Below, in pieces: positions 32,591 to 40,721 of a stretch of 64,000 nt of DNA. The notes under the pieces are model-generated. The model was not told the DNA's origin. It saw only the letters and a program-made list of their open reading frames with translations, and ran no database searches. Source of the DNA: Methylobacterium mesophilicum (lineage in GTDB: Bacteria; Pseudomonadota; Alphaproteobacteria; Rhizobiales; Beijerinckiaceae); NCBI RefSeq assembly GCF_022179445.1, contig NZ_BPQU01000018.1, positions 39,525 to 103,524 on the forward strand. Reading direction: 5' to 3'. The translations under genes were made by a program, and so were the position numbers. Numbering within the stretch: position 1 is the stretch's first letter; every line of letters starts with the position of its first letter.

Positions 32591-33174
32591 CGCGCCCGAC
32601 CGTGAATCTGCACCGCCTCTGGGGCCGGATCCGGCCGCGGCTCCTCCTGACCCTGCCGGCGCTGCTCGGCCTCGCGGCGCTGGGCTTCGGCGTGTCCGCC
32701 TGGCGGGCGGATGCCGCCAACCGGAGCATCGCCGCCCTCGACGCCGGCACGGATCTCGACCCCGGGACCGGGGCGCCGGCGCCGGTCCTGGTGGCGCGGG
32801 TCGGGTATCTCGCGGGGCACGGGCGCCTGGTGGAAACCGAGCCGCTGGTCGCCGCCCTCGACCGGGCGGGGGCCGCCGACGCCGCGTCCCGCGCGCGCTA
32901 CCGGGTCGCCAACGCCAGGATGCGCGAGGCCTTCGGGCTCCTGACCCGCGGCGCCATCGACAAGGCCGGCCCGCAGGTGACCCTGGCCCGCCAGGAGTAC
33001 CGGCGGGCGCTGCGCGACCGGCCGGATTTCTGGGACGCGAAGTTCAACCTCGACGTCGCCTCGCGGCTGATCCGCGATTTTCCGGAGTTCGACCGCGCCG
33101 GCGGCGACGAGCTGCGCGCCGAGCCAAAGCAGATCTGGACCGATATCCCCGGGCAGCCGAGGGGCGGACCATGA
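32587..33174 (+). CDS. mxaK: MxaK, membrane protein of the calcium-insertion set
   Basis: MxaK (195 aa) has one N-terminal membrane helix (LLLTLPALLGLAALGFGVSA) and a periplasmic helical region resembling tetratricopeptide-like repeats (RYRVANARMREAFGLLTR, ARQEYRRALRDRPDFWDAKF). That arrangement matches BatE/BatC-type partners of MoxR-VWA systems. MxaACKL are required for calcium insertion. The GTG start overlaps the mxaC stop and its own stop overlaps the mxaL ATG. Identity rests on gene order plus topology, since the sequence is poorly conserved. Confidence 0.88.
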   Translation: MTRPTVNLHRLWGRIRPRLLLTLPALLGLAALGFGVSAWRADAANRSIAALDAGTDLDPGTGAPAPVLVARVGYLAGHGRLVETEPLVAALDRAGAADAASRARYRVANARMREAFGLLTRGAIDKAGPQVTLARQEYRRALRDRPDFWDAKFNLDVASRLIRDFPEFDRAGGDELRAEPKQIWTDIPGQPRGGP

Positions 33175-34205
33175 GCCGGCAAACAGTTCTCAAAAATCTG
33201 CCGCTCGCCCGCAACCTGGGCGGCCGCCGCTTCCAGGCGCTGGCCCTCGCGCTCGTGCTGGTGATCGCCGCCCTCGTAGTACCGGCGCTCCCGGTGACCC
33301 GCGCGGGCGTCGCGGTGCTGGCCGTGATGGACATCACCGGCTCGATGAACGTGCGCGACTACGCGCGCGACGGCCGCCCGGAGAGCCGTCTGGAGACCGC
33401 CAAGGCGGCCCTGCGCCGGATGGTGGCGGACCTGCCCTGCGGCTCGCGGGTGGCGCTGGCGCTGTTCACAGAGCGGCGGCCGTTCCTGCTGTTCACCCCC
33501 GTGGAGGTCTGCGCCGACTTCGCGCCGCTGGACGGCGCGCTGGCGGCGATCGACTGGCGGATGGCCTGGGAGGGTGACAGCCGCGTCGCCGCCGGGCTGT
33601 ATCGGGCGGTCGAGATGGCCGCCGGCCTCGGCACGGATCTCCTGTTCGTCACCGACGGCCAGGAGACGCCGCCGCTCCCCGGCGGCCGCATCCCGCCCTT
33701 CGAGGGCAAGCCCGGTGTGGTGCGGGGCCTGATCGTCGGCGCGGGTGCCTACGGCCTGTCGCCGATCCCGCGCTTCGACGAGCGCGGCCGCGAGCGCGGC
33801 TTCTACGCCGAGACCGACGTGCAGCAGGAGAACCGGTTCGGCCCCCCGCCGGCCGATGCCGAGTCCCGTGCCGGCTACAATCCGCGCAACGCCCCGTTCG
33901 GGGCCGCCGCCGCCGTGGGCAGCGAGCACCTGTCCTCCGTGCGCGAGGACCACCTGAAGCAACTCGCCGCGAGCACGGGCCTGGCCTACGCGCATCTCGA
34001 CGGGGCCGGCGGGCTCGACCGCCCCCTGATCGCGGCCGGGACGCCGCGCCCGCTGCCGGGCCGCATCGATCCGCGCCCCGTCCTCGGCGGCTTGGCGCTC
34101 GCCCTCGTGCTCGGCACTCTGCTCGCGGCACCGCTGCGCAGCCTTCTGCGCCGCGCCGCCGCGTCCCTCTCCACCACCAACCTCACGCGTTTCCGGAAAG
34201 CCTGA
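33171..34205 (+). CDS. mxaL: MxaL, VWA-domain membrane protein
   Basis: MxaL (344 aa) is a second von Willebrand A protein of the calcium-insertion set. After a helix (FQALALALVLVIAALVVPAL) comes the VWA domain with a MIDAS-like VMDITGSMNVRDY, in which Thr replaces the usual first Ser, then CGSRVALALFTERRPFLLFT and LLFVTDGQETPP. A C-terminal helix (VLGGLALALVLGTLLAAPLR) anchors the end, so the VWA domain is periplasmic. It overlaps mxaK by 4 bp and is 2 bp from mxaD. Family and order make the call firm. Confidence 0.92.
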   Translation: MSRQTVLKNLPLARNLGGRRFQALALALVLVIAALVVPALPVTRAGVAVLAVMDITGSMNVRDYARDGRPESRLETAKAALRRMVADLPCGSRVALALFTERRPFLLFTPVEVCADFAPLDGALAAIDWRMAWEGDSRVAAGLYRAVEMAAGLGTDLLFVTDGQETPPLPGGRIPPFEGKPGVVRGLIVGAGAYGLSPIPRFDERGRERGFYAETDVQQENRFGPPPADAESRAGYNPRNAPFGAAAAVGSEHLSSVREDHLKQLAASTGLAYAHLDGAGGLDRPLIAAGTPRPLPGRIDPRPVLGGLALALVLGTLLAAPLRSLLRRAAASLSTTNLTRFRKA

Positions 34206-34207
34206 CC

Positions 34208-34741
34208 ATGCGTCGCGTCCTCGCCACCCTCGCCATCCTGTTCGCTGCCGGCACGGCCTCGGCTCACGGCCCGACACCCCAGAAGGTCGATCAGACCATC
34301 ACGATCCGGGCGGATCCGGACGCGGTCTGGAAGGTGGTTGGGCCGTTCGGCGGCATCGGCGCCTGGCATCCGGACGTGGCCAAGGTCGAGGCCACCGGGG
34401 GCGACGGTTCGGGCGCCATCCGCAAGGTCACGCTGAAGCGCGGCGGCACCCTGGTCGAGGGCCTCGACGAGTGGAAGGGAGCCGAGCGCACCTATTCCTA
34501 CCGCATGTCCGATCCCGATCTCGACGCGCTGCCGGTCTCGTCCTACTCGGCGACCGTCACGGTGACGCCGGAGGGCGATGGCGCCAAGGTCGAGTGGATG
34601 GGCCGGTTCTACCGGGGCGATACCGGCAACGAGCCGCCCGAGAATCTGAGCGATGCCGCCGGCAAGGAGGCGATGAACCGCTACTTTGCCGAGGGGCTCA
34701 AGGGCCTGAAGGCGAAGCTGGAGAGCGGGCCGCAGCGATGA
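34208..34741 (+). CDS. mxaD: MxaD, periplasmic SRPBCC-fold protein
   Basis: MxaD (177 aa) has a signal peptide (MRRVLATLAILFAAGTASAH) and a START/SRPBCC-type domain. That domain reads QTITIRADPDAVWKVVGPFG, IGAWHPDVAKVEATGG, IRKVTLKRGGTLVEGLDEW, YSYRMSDPDLDALPVSSYSA and EWMGRFYRG. In Methylobacterium it is reported to stimulate the interaction between methanol dehydrogenase and cytochrome cL. The fold binds hydrophobic ligands in other families, but no ligand is known here. It overlaps mxaE by 4 bp. Confidence 0.92.
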   Translation: MRRVLATLAILFAAGTASAHGPTPQKVDQTITIRADPDAVWKVVGPFGGIGAWHPDVAKVEATGGDGSGAIRKVTLKRGGTLVEGLDEWKGAERTYSYRMSDPDLDALPVSSYSATVTVTPEGDGAKVEWMGRFYRGDTGNEPPENLSDAAGKEAMNRYFAEGLKGLKAKLESGPQR

Positions 34742-35703
34742 GGCCGGTGCGGCGCCTGATCCTGCTCGCGGGCCTGTCCCTCGCCGCCGGGCCGGCGGCG
34801 GCGGACTCGGTCTGGGTCGCGAGCCAGCAGGGCGCCCGCGTCACCCGGGTCGCGGGTCCGGACGGTGCACAACAGGTCGCCCCGGTGGCAATCGCGGTGG
34901 CGCCGTCGCCCGCCGTGGTCGCGGCCGGTCCCGGAGGGCAGCTCTATCTCAGCCATCCTGACGGCAAGGCTGTCACGGTGATCGCTCCGGATGGGGCGAT
35001 GCGGCAATGGCCGGTCTCCGGCCAGGCCTTCGGACTCGCGGCGGACCCGGACGGGCGCGGCCTCTATGTCGGCGACTGGTCCGGCAACCGGGTGCTGCGT
35101 ATCTCCACGCAGACCGGCGCGGTCGAGGCGGAGGTGGCGGTCGGGCGCGATCCGGCCGGGCTCACCGTCGGTGGCGCAGGTCGGCTCTACGTGGCCGAGC
35201 GCGAGGGCCGGAGCGTCGGCGTGGTCGAGACCGCCGGGATGACCCGGATCGCCGGCATCCCGGTGGGCGATGGGCCCTTCGCCCTGGCCTACGACCCGGT
35301 CCGCGACCGGCTCTACGTGGCCAACGTGCGCAGCAACGACCTCAGCGTCGTCGACGCCGCAACGCTCAGGCCCGTCGCCACGATACCGGTCGGGGCGAGC
35401 CCCTACGGCGTCGCCGTCAGCCCGGACGGGCGCCGGGTGGTCGTCACCAACCAGCATGCCGGCACCGTCTCGGTCGTCGATGCCGACGCGCTGACGGCGG
35501 TCGCCACGATTCCGGTGGGCCGCTATCCCGAAGGTGTGGCGATCCTCGGTGGACGCGCCTACGTGGCGAACTGGTTCTCCGACGACGTCTCCGTGGTCGA
35601 CCTCGCGGCGCTGAAGCAGACCGGCCGGATCCCGGTGGCCGAGGGCCCGCGCACCGTGGTGGCGCAGCGTCAGGGGCCTGTCGCCGCGGAGGCCGGCCGG
35701 TGA
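34738..35703 (+). CDS. mxaE: MxaE, YVTN-type beta-propeller protein
   Basis: Position between mxaD and mxaH identifies this 321-residue protein as MxaE. It has a signal peptide (LILLAGLSLAAGPAAADS) and a YVTN-type propeller with repeated AVxPDGRRVVVTN, IPVGxxPxGVA and LYVANVRSNDLSVVD blades. YVTN proteins are surface or periplasmic. The role of MxaE in methanol oxidation is not established. The ATG overlaps the mxaD stop, and its stop overlaps the mxaH GTG start. Confidence 0.82.
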   Translation: MRPVRRLILLAGLSLAAGPAAADSVWVASQQGARVTRVAGPDGAQQVAPVAIAVAPSPAVVAAGPGGQLYLSHPDGKAVTVIAPDGAMRQWPVSGQAFGLAADPDGRGLYVGDWSGNRVLRISTQTGAVEAEVAVGRDPAGLTVGGAGRLYVAEREGRSVGVVETAGMTRIAGIPVGDGPFALAYDPVRDRLYVANVRSNDLSVVDAATLRPVATIPVGASPYGVAVSPDGRRVVVTNQHAGTVSVVDADALTAVATIPVGRYPEGVAILGGRAYVANWFSDDVSVVDLAALKQTGRIPVAEGPRTVVAQRQGPVAAEAGR

Positions 35704-36221
35704 GGCGGGACCTCGCCAGCCTGGTGGCCGCCGGACTCGTGCTCGCCGCCTGCGACCGGGCCCAGGAATCGGGATCGGAGGAGGGGCAGGCCGTGGTGGC
35801 GCGGACCGCGGAGAGCGAGTTGCCGGCCTGGTTGTCCCCCACGGACGGGACGGACCCGGCGCGCTGGCTCGCCGGCCGGGAGGCCGGACACCCGGTGCCG
35901 GCCGGGTCCGAGCCCGTCCGGGCACTTCAGGATGCCCTGGCCGAGGCCCGGACCAGTTTCATCGAGGACCCGCGCATGATCGCCAACCGCACGGCCCAGC
36001 TCGGGCAGATGCTGGCCGAAATCGGCAAGACCGAGCGATACGCGCTGCTGCTGACCGGCTTCAGCGCGGTCGTGGCCCGCCGCGGTCGCCATAAGAGTCT
36101 CTACGGAGAGATGTGCCAGCACTACTTCAACACCCGTACCAGGGGCGTCGACCACGCCGCCGCCCTGGCGCTGCTCGCCGACCGGTTCGCGCCGGGCCTC
36201 AAGTCCGGGGCGGCGCCATGA
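35700..36221 (+). CDS. mxaH: MxaH, small lipoprotein of the mxa cluster
   Basis: The 173-residue protein has a lipoprotein signal (LVAAGLVLAACDRA, lipobox Cys) followed by a helical domain. That domain includes LQDALAEARTSFIEDPRMIA, NRTAQLGQMLAEIGKTERYA and YNTRT-like QHYFNTRTRGVDH. It is therefore tethered to a membrane facing the periplasm. Gene order makes it MxaH; the family has no assigned activity. It starts at a GTG overlapping mxaE and ends over the mxaB ATG, so mxaDEHB form one coupled run. Confidence 0.8.
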   Translation: MRRDLASLVAAGLVLAACDRAQESGSEEGQAVVARTAESELPAWLSPTDGTDPARWLAGREAGHPVPAGSEPVRALQDALAEARTSFIEDPRMIANRTAQLGQMLAEIGKTERYALLLTGFSAVVARRGRHKSLYGEMCQHYFNTRTRGVDHAAALALLADRFAPGLKSGAAP

Positions 36222-36904
36222 GTGCCGCGCCGGGACTCGCTCAGCACGCGGCGAGGCCCACCGCCCGGCCGCGCGATCTCCTGATCGTCGACGACCACCC
36301 GATCGTCCTCCAGGGCTTCCGGCTCCTGGCCGAGGAGGCCGGGATCGCACGCGTTCACGAGGCCCGGGACATCGTCGCCGCCTACCGCACGTTCCACCGC
36401 CACCGGCCGGCCGTGGTGGTGACCGACCTGAGCTTCCGGGACGACGGCCTGTCCGGCCTGTCGCTGATCCGCCGGATCCGCGCGCTGGAGCCGGGCGCGC
36501 GCATCCTCGCGCTCAGCATGCACCGGGACCCGGTCATCGTGGCGCGGGTCCTGGAATGCGGGGCGCTGGGATTCGTCCTGAAGGATGCGCCGGCCGCGTC
36601 CTTCCTCGATGCGCTGGAGGCGGTCGCCAACGGCCGCTCCTACCTGCCCCACGACATCGCCATCGAGATCGCGATGCTGAATGCGGGTGCGCGCGACCTG
36701 CCCCTGGCGAACCTGACCAGCCGGGAGATGCAGATCCTGGTGCTGATCGGGAAGGGTAAGTCGTACGACGAGATCGCCGAGATCCTGACGCTCAACTACC
36801 GCAGCGTCGTGAACGCCACCGCGGCGCTGCGGTGCAAGCTTGGCGTCGGCAGCACGGCCGAGCTCATGCGGATCGCCGCGTCGCAGGCCCGGTCTCTGCC
36901 CTGA
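36218..36904 (+). CDS. mxaB: MxaB, NarL/FixJ-family response regulator
   Basis: MxaB (228 aa) is a response regulator. The receiver has LLIVDDHPIV (Asp25-26), phospho-acceptor VVVTDLSF (Asp70) and FVLKDAPAAS (Lys122). The LuxR-type helix-turn-helix covers about 165-222 (LTSREMQILVLIGKGKSYDE, IAEILTLNYRSVVNATAALR). In Methylobacterium extorquens MxaB is needed for methanol dehydrogenase expression and acts with the MxcQE/MxbDM systems; no sensor kinase is present in this window. Asp70 sits in DLSFRDDG rather than the common DxxMP loop. It ends the mxa run; no clear terminator hairpin was seen after it. Confidence 0.92.
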   Translation: MSAAPGLAQHAARPTARPRDLLIVDDHPIVLQGFRLLAEEAGIARVHEARDIVAAYRTFHRHRPAVVVTDLSFRDDGLSGLSLIRRIRALEPGARILALSMHRDPVIVARVLECGALGFVLKDAPAASFLDALEAVANGRSYLPHDIAIEIAMLNAGARDLPLANLTSREMQILVLIGKGKSYDEIAEILTLNYRSVVNATAALRCKLGVGSTAELMRIAASQARSLP

Positions 36905-37065
36905 GGGCACCGGGCCGCACCGGCCGAGACACCAGCCCCGTCTTGGTCCATCGAGATCGTCCGGCGCGACATGATGGGTCCGCGCGCCTGCGCCGTCCGG
37001 GCCTGATCCGAACGGCGCGCGCGGGTCGAACCGAGCGCGCCGCCGATCGTTGCGGGCAGCGCGCC

Positions 37066-37332
37066 TCACGGGGAGGCGGAATCCACCAAAGCCCGTACGC
37101 GGGCGACGACGTATCGGCGCGCCTCGGGGCTGGCCCGCAGCAGGTAGCACCGGACGAGATCGAGGAGGGCCGCGGCGGCCGGATCCTCGTGCGCCCCCGG
37201 CGTCTCGGCGTCCGGCGCCGATGCGAAGAAGCTGGAGACCGGCACGCCTAGCACCCGCGCGATGTCGCCGAGGGAGCTTCCGTGCGGTGCGATGCGGTTC
37301 GGCGTGCCGGACGGCTTGGAATCGTCACACAT
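37066..37332 (-). CDS. XRE-like protein lacking the helix-turn-helix
   Basis: This 88-residue product matches only the C-terminal half of the HipB-like XRE regulators of Rhizobiales. It has LGDIARVLGVPVSSFFAS then ALLDLVRCYLLRASPEAR and a helical end (RYVVARVRALV). The complete paralogue at 47709 has the same layout (LQMIADLLKVPVETFFAD and ...FRSIPDQTTRSGVLSIVKA) after an intact helix-turn-helix. Here the recognition helices are absent and only about 20 polar residues precede the shared part. It could be a truncated remnant or a DNA-binding-deficient partner. The ATG at 37332 faces the PAS gene across 177 bp. Confidence 0.55.
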   Translation of the reverse strand: MCDDSKPSGTPNRIAPHGSSLGDIARVLGVPVSSFFASAPDAETPGAHEDPAAAALLDLVRCYLLRASPEARRYVVARVRALVDSASP

Positions 37333-37509
37333 GAGCGGTCCGGCCCGGTTCGGGCTCTGTCGAGTGGGCGGAGCGACGGCTCCTGCGGTTCAACCAGCCT
37401 GCGACGCGAACGCCTCCCGAGCCGATCATGAAATTTTCGACAGGTTCTCGGATGAAATGGTACTCTCTCGCACCAGATCCTCCGGGTGCGGCGAAGCGGG
37501 ATCAAGACG

Positions 37510-38118
37510 ATGGGACAGCGCTCGAAGACGCCGGTCAATGCGATCGACGGCTTCAGTGAACCGCTCGACCGGCTCCGCGCCGCCCTCGAGGCGTCGTGCG
37601 TGGTTGGTGTCTGGGACTGGGACATCGTCCGTGGAACGGTGGTGTATGATGCCGGCGCCGCGCGGCTTCTGGCCGGCGACCCCGCCTTGGCGGAGAAGGA
37701 ACTCGACGGCCTCACCAGCATGGCCGCGGTGCACCCCGCCGACCACGCCTGGCTGCTCGATCACGTCCAGTCCGCGTCGAAGACGGGCGGCCTGGTGGTC
37801 GCGGAGTACCGGGTCGTCGCCCAGGACGGCACGGTGCGCTGGCTGCTCAGCCGGGGCCGGACGTTCAAGGACGCGAACGGGCGGGCGGTCCGCTCCCGGG
37901 GCATCATCATCGACATCACCGAGATGCATCAGGGCAGCGAGCGCTACGTCTTCAGCAACCTGTCGGCCCCGGTCGATTCGCTGGAGCGGGCGGCCGACCT
38001 GGCCATCGAGCTCAAGCGCACCCTCGAATCCGACACCCCGCCCGAGATCCGGGCCGCCACGGACGTGCTGCTGATGAGCCTCGGCCGCGCGATCGCGCGA
38101 ACCAGCGGGAACCGCTGA
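37510..38118 (+). CDS. PAS-domain sensory protein, 202 aa
   Basis: One PAS (PAS_3-type) domain is clear: LRAALEASCVVGVWDWDIVR, VVYDAGAARLLAGDPALAEK, AVHPADHAWLLDHVQ, EYRVVAQDGTVRWLLSRGRT, and the PAC end RSRGIIIDITEMHQ. A helical C-terminus (DLAIELKRTLESDTPPEIRA) follows, without a kinase, cyclase or HTH domain. It must signal through a partner. I chose the ATG at 37510 over a GTG at 37486, because the extension MRRSGIKT adds nothing recognisable. Divergent from the truncated XRE-like gene. Confidence 0.75.
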   Translation: MGQRSKTPVNAIDGFSEPLDRLRAALEASCVVGVWDWDIVRGTVVYDAGAARLLAGDPALAEKELDGLTSMAAVHPADHAWLLDHVQSASKTGGLVVAEYRVVAQDGTVRWLLSRGRTFKDANGRAVRSRGIIIDITEMHQGSERYVFSNLSAPVDSLERAADLAIELKRTLESDTPPEIRAATDVLLMSLGRAIARTSGNR

Positions 38119-38215
38119 ACCGCGCCGGTACTGGGCAGCATGATCGTGCGCGCGGGTACGGGAACATGCGCCGGCCCTTCGGTCTTGGCCCTTCAGAATC
38201 ACTCGGGAGGACCGC

Positions 38216-38440
38216 ATGGGACAGGATGTCGAGGCGGCGCGTGAAGCGCTGGGAACGGTACCGCCGGCACGGACGGCGGACACGGGCAAGGCATCCGACC
38301 CGGCTGCCGGCGGGAGCGGTCCGCACGCGCCGGGGCATCCCGAGTCATCCGAAGGGGCGGCGCCCGAGAGCGGCGGCTACGACACGCGGCCGCCCGTGCC
38401 CCAGCCGGACAACCGCAAGGGCGGCTTCGGCGCCGGTTGA
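38216..38440 (+). CDS. Small disordered hypothetical protein, 74 aa
   Basis: The product is hydrophilic and rich in Gly, Pro, Ser and Glu (DPAAGGSGPHAPGHPESSEG, then PPVPQPDNRKGGFGAG), so probably intrinsically disordered. GGGAGGACC immediately precedes the ATG, a good ribosome-binding site, which is the main reason to accept it. It has no recognisable domain. Similar small polar proteins are common in stress-response neighbourhoods of Methylobacterium, and two stress-type genes follow. Confidence 0.5.
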   Translation: MGQDVEAAREALGTVPPARTADTGKASDPAAGGSGPHAPGHPESSEGAAPESGGYDTRPPVPQPDNRKGGFGAG

Positions 38441-38653
38441 TGGAAGTGCCATCCGGTGGCGATCCCGCTGGTCGCCGCCGGGCAGATGTTCCGTAAGCTG
38501 TGCTTTTATTTAATGGATATTGAGGGTCGATTTTCGGGAACAAAATGTGCGTAAGGTTTGAAAAGTAAAGCTTGGTCGGTAGATCCTCGAATAATGGAAC
38601 GCATTGCCTGCCGGGGGGATTGAAGGGGTCCGGAATGATCGACGGAGCCTATC

Positions 38654-39037
38654 ATGCGTACCCCCCTCGCCGCCCTTCTTGTCGCCACGCTGTTCGGATC
38701 GAGCGCCCTCGCGCAGACTACCGTGACCGGCACCCCGGCCGCCCCCGATGCGAAGACCAGCCAGCAATCCGGCGGCCAGGAGAGCGTCACCCGGCCCAAC
38801 ACCGACAAGATGACCCCCAATGGCGGGACTGCTGCCGCCCACGGCACCGTCCAGCTCGAGAAGGGCGCCAACAGCTTCACCGAGGGTGAGGCGCGCTCGC
38901 GGCTCGAGAAGTCCGGCTTCAAGGACGCCAAGAACCTCATGAAGGACGGCGACGGCATCTGGCGCGGCACCGCCATGCATGACGGCAAGCAGGTCAACGT
39001 GGGCCTCGATTTCAAGGGCAACGTGTCGGCGCAGTGA
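38654..39037 (+). CDS. Secreted PepSY-like small protein
   Basis: The 127-residue protein has a signal peptide (MRTPLAALLVATLFGSSALA), a disordered Gln/Thr/Pro-rich stretch and a C-terminal PepSY-like module (FTEGEARSRLEKSGFKDAKN, LMKDGDGIWRGTAMHDGKQV, NVGLDFKGNVSAQ). PepSY modules are small extracytoplasmic inhibitory or binding domains. It should be periplasmic. Upstream DNA at 38500-38580 is AT-rich and probably holds the promoter. It lies 38 bp before the general-stress gene, so both may be co-transcribed. Confidence 0.7.
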   Translation: MRTPLAALLVATLFGSSALAQTTVTGTPAAPDAKTSQQSGGQESVTRPNTDKMTPNGGTAAAHGTVQLEKGANSFTEGEARSRLEKSGFKDAKNLMKDGDGIWRGTAMHDGKQVNVGLDFKGNVSAQ

Positions 39038-39075
39038 TGTCCTGACCCTCGCGACCCTCACGAAGGAGATTTTCC

Positions 39076-39723
39076 ATGGCTCAGCAAACCATTACAGCGC
39101 TCTACGATCGCTACGAGGATGCCACCGCGGCAGTCGGCAAGCTCGAGGCCGGCGGCATCCCGCACGGTGACATCAGCATCGTCAGCAACAACGAGGGCGA
39201 CCGCCATGCCGGCCGCACCGCAACCGACGGGACTCACGTCAGCGCCGACACCAAGGAGAAGGCCAAGGACGGAACCGGAACCGGGGCGACGCTCGGGACC
39301 GTGGTCGGCGGCGCAGCCGGCCTCCTGGCAGGCCTCGGTCTGATCGCGATCCCGGGTGTCGGGCCGGTCGTGGCCGCGGGTTGGCTGGTCGCCACCCTGA
39401 CGGGCGCGGGCGTCGGTGCCGCCGCCGGTGGTCTGGCCGGCGGCCTGACCGGTGCGGGCGTCAGCGAGTCGGATGCCCACGCTTACGGCGAGGGCGTGCG
39501 CCGGGGCGGGACGCTCGTCACCGTTCGCGTCGACGAAGCCCGCTCCACGATGGTGCCGATGGTGATGGACGTCCTGGAGCAGCACGGCTCGGTTGATCTC
39601 GACCAGAAGGCCAGCGCCTGGCGTGCCGACGGCTGGGAAGCGCCCGCCGCAGGGACTGCCGCCACGGGCGTGACCGACGGTCGGAACCGGGTCCGGTCCT
39701 ACCCGGGCACGACGAGCCTCTGA
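39076..39723 (+). CDS. General stress protein 17M-like (YflT-type) protein
   Basis: The 215-residue protein starts with a GSP17M/YflT-type domain (TITALYDRYEDATAAVGKLE, GIPHGDISIVSN). A Gly/Ala-rich hydrophobic region follows (GAAGLLAGLGLIAIPGVGPV, AAGWLVATLTGAGVGAAAGG). It closes with a ferredoxin-like part (GGTLVTVRVDEARSTMVPMV, MDVLEQHGSVDLDQKASAWR). Such proteins are induced by heat, salt or starvation and may associate with membranes through the glycine-zipper segment. GAAGGAG precedes the ATG. A canonical terminator ends the transcript 42 bp downstream. Confidence 0.8.
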   Translation: MAQQTITALYDRYEDATAAVGKLEAGGIPHGDISIVSNNEGDRHAGRTATDGTHVSADTKEKAKDGTGTGATLGTVVGGAAGLLAGLGLIAIPGVGPVVAAGWLVATLTGAGVGAAAGGLAGGLTGAGVSESDAHAYGEGVRRGGTLVTVRVDEARSTMVPMVMDVLEQHGSVDLDQKASAWRADGWEAPAAGTAATGVTDGRNRVRSYPGTTSL

Positions 39724-40221
39724 GCGGTCGGCAAGCCCGACCCTTAGATCGATGATGCATGGAGGCGGCTGGGACTCACGTCCCGGCCGCTTTTCGTTCG
39801 GACCAAGACGGCCGGGCGGTGTCGCCGATTGTCTCGACGCGCACAGCTCCTTGCAAACGGGCGCTCCCACCGGGTCCATGACGGGACACAGGTTGCCTCA
39901 AGGATCGGCTCGCACCCTGGAACGCCGGGATGGGACCGTATGAGGCCCTTGCGACACTCGAGCCCTCGCGGGGTGGAGGAAGGCGCGCCATGTCTGGCTA
40001 TGACATCCGGGTACGCCGACGCTGAATCCAGGCCTGGTCGGGGCCTCGGCCGCCTCGCCTGAGGGCCGCTGCAACGCCTGTCATTGCCTAAATATCCCAG
40101 GCCGGGGTGACCGATAAGCGGGCGGTGCCAGCAGAATAGCGTTGAAAGCCGGATTTCCTGTGTTGAATCCCAAGACGGCCCGAAACAACAAGGTGGTGAC
40201 GCAGGTTCAGAGGGGCTGAAT
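39724..40221. other. Intergenic region between the stress gene and the second mucR
   Basis: About 500 bp that begin with an intrinsic terminator and contain no supported gene. The last 100 bp before the mucR ATG (around 40130-40220) are more AT-rich and presumably hold its promoter, a common site of MucR autoregulation. Frames in the middle are Arg/Gly-rich and not credible. Confidence 0.45.
39765..39794 (+). terminator. Intrinsic terminator after the stress-protein gene
   Basis: GCGGCTGGGAC and GTCCCGGCCGC form an 11-bp stem (one G-U pair) with a TCAC loop, followed directly by TTTTCG. This is a textbook rho-independent terminator on the plus strand. Confidence 0.8.
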
Positions 40222-40680
40222 ATGAACGAGACATCCTATGGGAAATCGTCCAACTTCACCGAGTTGGCCGTTGGTCTTGTCGCGGCCTATGTCGCGAACA
40301 ACCCCGTCCCGGCCAGCGAGGTGCCGGCCTTGATCGCCCGGGTGTATGGCGCGATCGCCGCCCTGGCCTCCGGCGCCGTGCCGACCGAGGGCAGCACCGC
40401 TGCGCCGGCCGCCGTCGACAAGCCGAGCGCGGCCCAGATCCGCAAGTCGGTCCAGCATGACGGGATCGTCAGCTTCATCGACGGCAAGACCTACAAGACG
40501 CTGAAGCGCCACCTGTCCGCCAACGGCCTGAGCCCGCAGAGCTACCGCGAGCGCTATGGCCTGCCCACCGACTACCCGATGGTCGCCCCGAGCTACGCCG
40601 AGCAGCGCTCCGCCCTCGCCAAGGCGATCGGTCTGGGCCAGCCCGGCTCGATGGCCAAGCGCAACGGCAAGGCCGCCTGA
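40222..40680 (+). CDS. Second MucR/Ros-family regulator
   Basis: The 152-residue protein is a paralogue of the regulator at 5842-6360: FTELAVGLVAAYVANN, QIRKSVQHDGIVSFIDGKTY, KTLKRHLSANG, YRERYGLPTDYPMVAPSYAE, QRSALAKAIGLG. The zinc-finger cysteine and distal histidine are again replaced (IVSFIDG, HLSANG). This copy lacks the AT-hook-like tail, ending MAKRNGKAA. As for MucR generally, it probably oligomerises through the N-terminus and silences AT-rich promoters. Several such promoters occur in this window, including those of the autotransporters. Confidence 0.85.
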   Translation: MNETSYGKSSNFTELAVGLVAAYVANNPVPASEVPALIARVYGAIAALASGAVPTEGSTAAPAAVDKPSAAQIRKSVQHDGIVSFIDGKTYKTLKRHLSANGLSPQSYRERYGLPTDYPMVAPSYAEQRSALAKAIGLGQPGSMAKRNGKAA

Positions 40681-40721
40681 TCGCGACCGGGTGTGTCCTC
40701 GGGCGGCGCGCGTCCCGGCGG

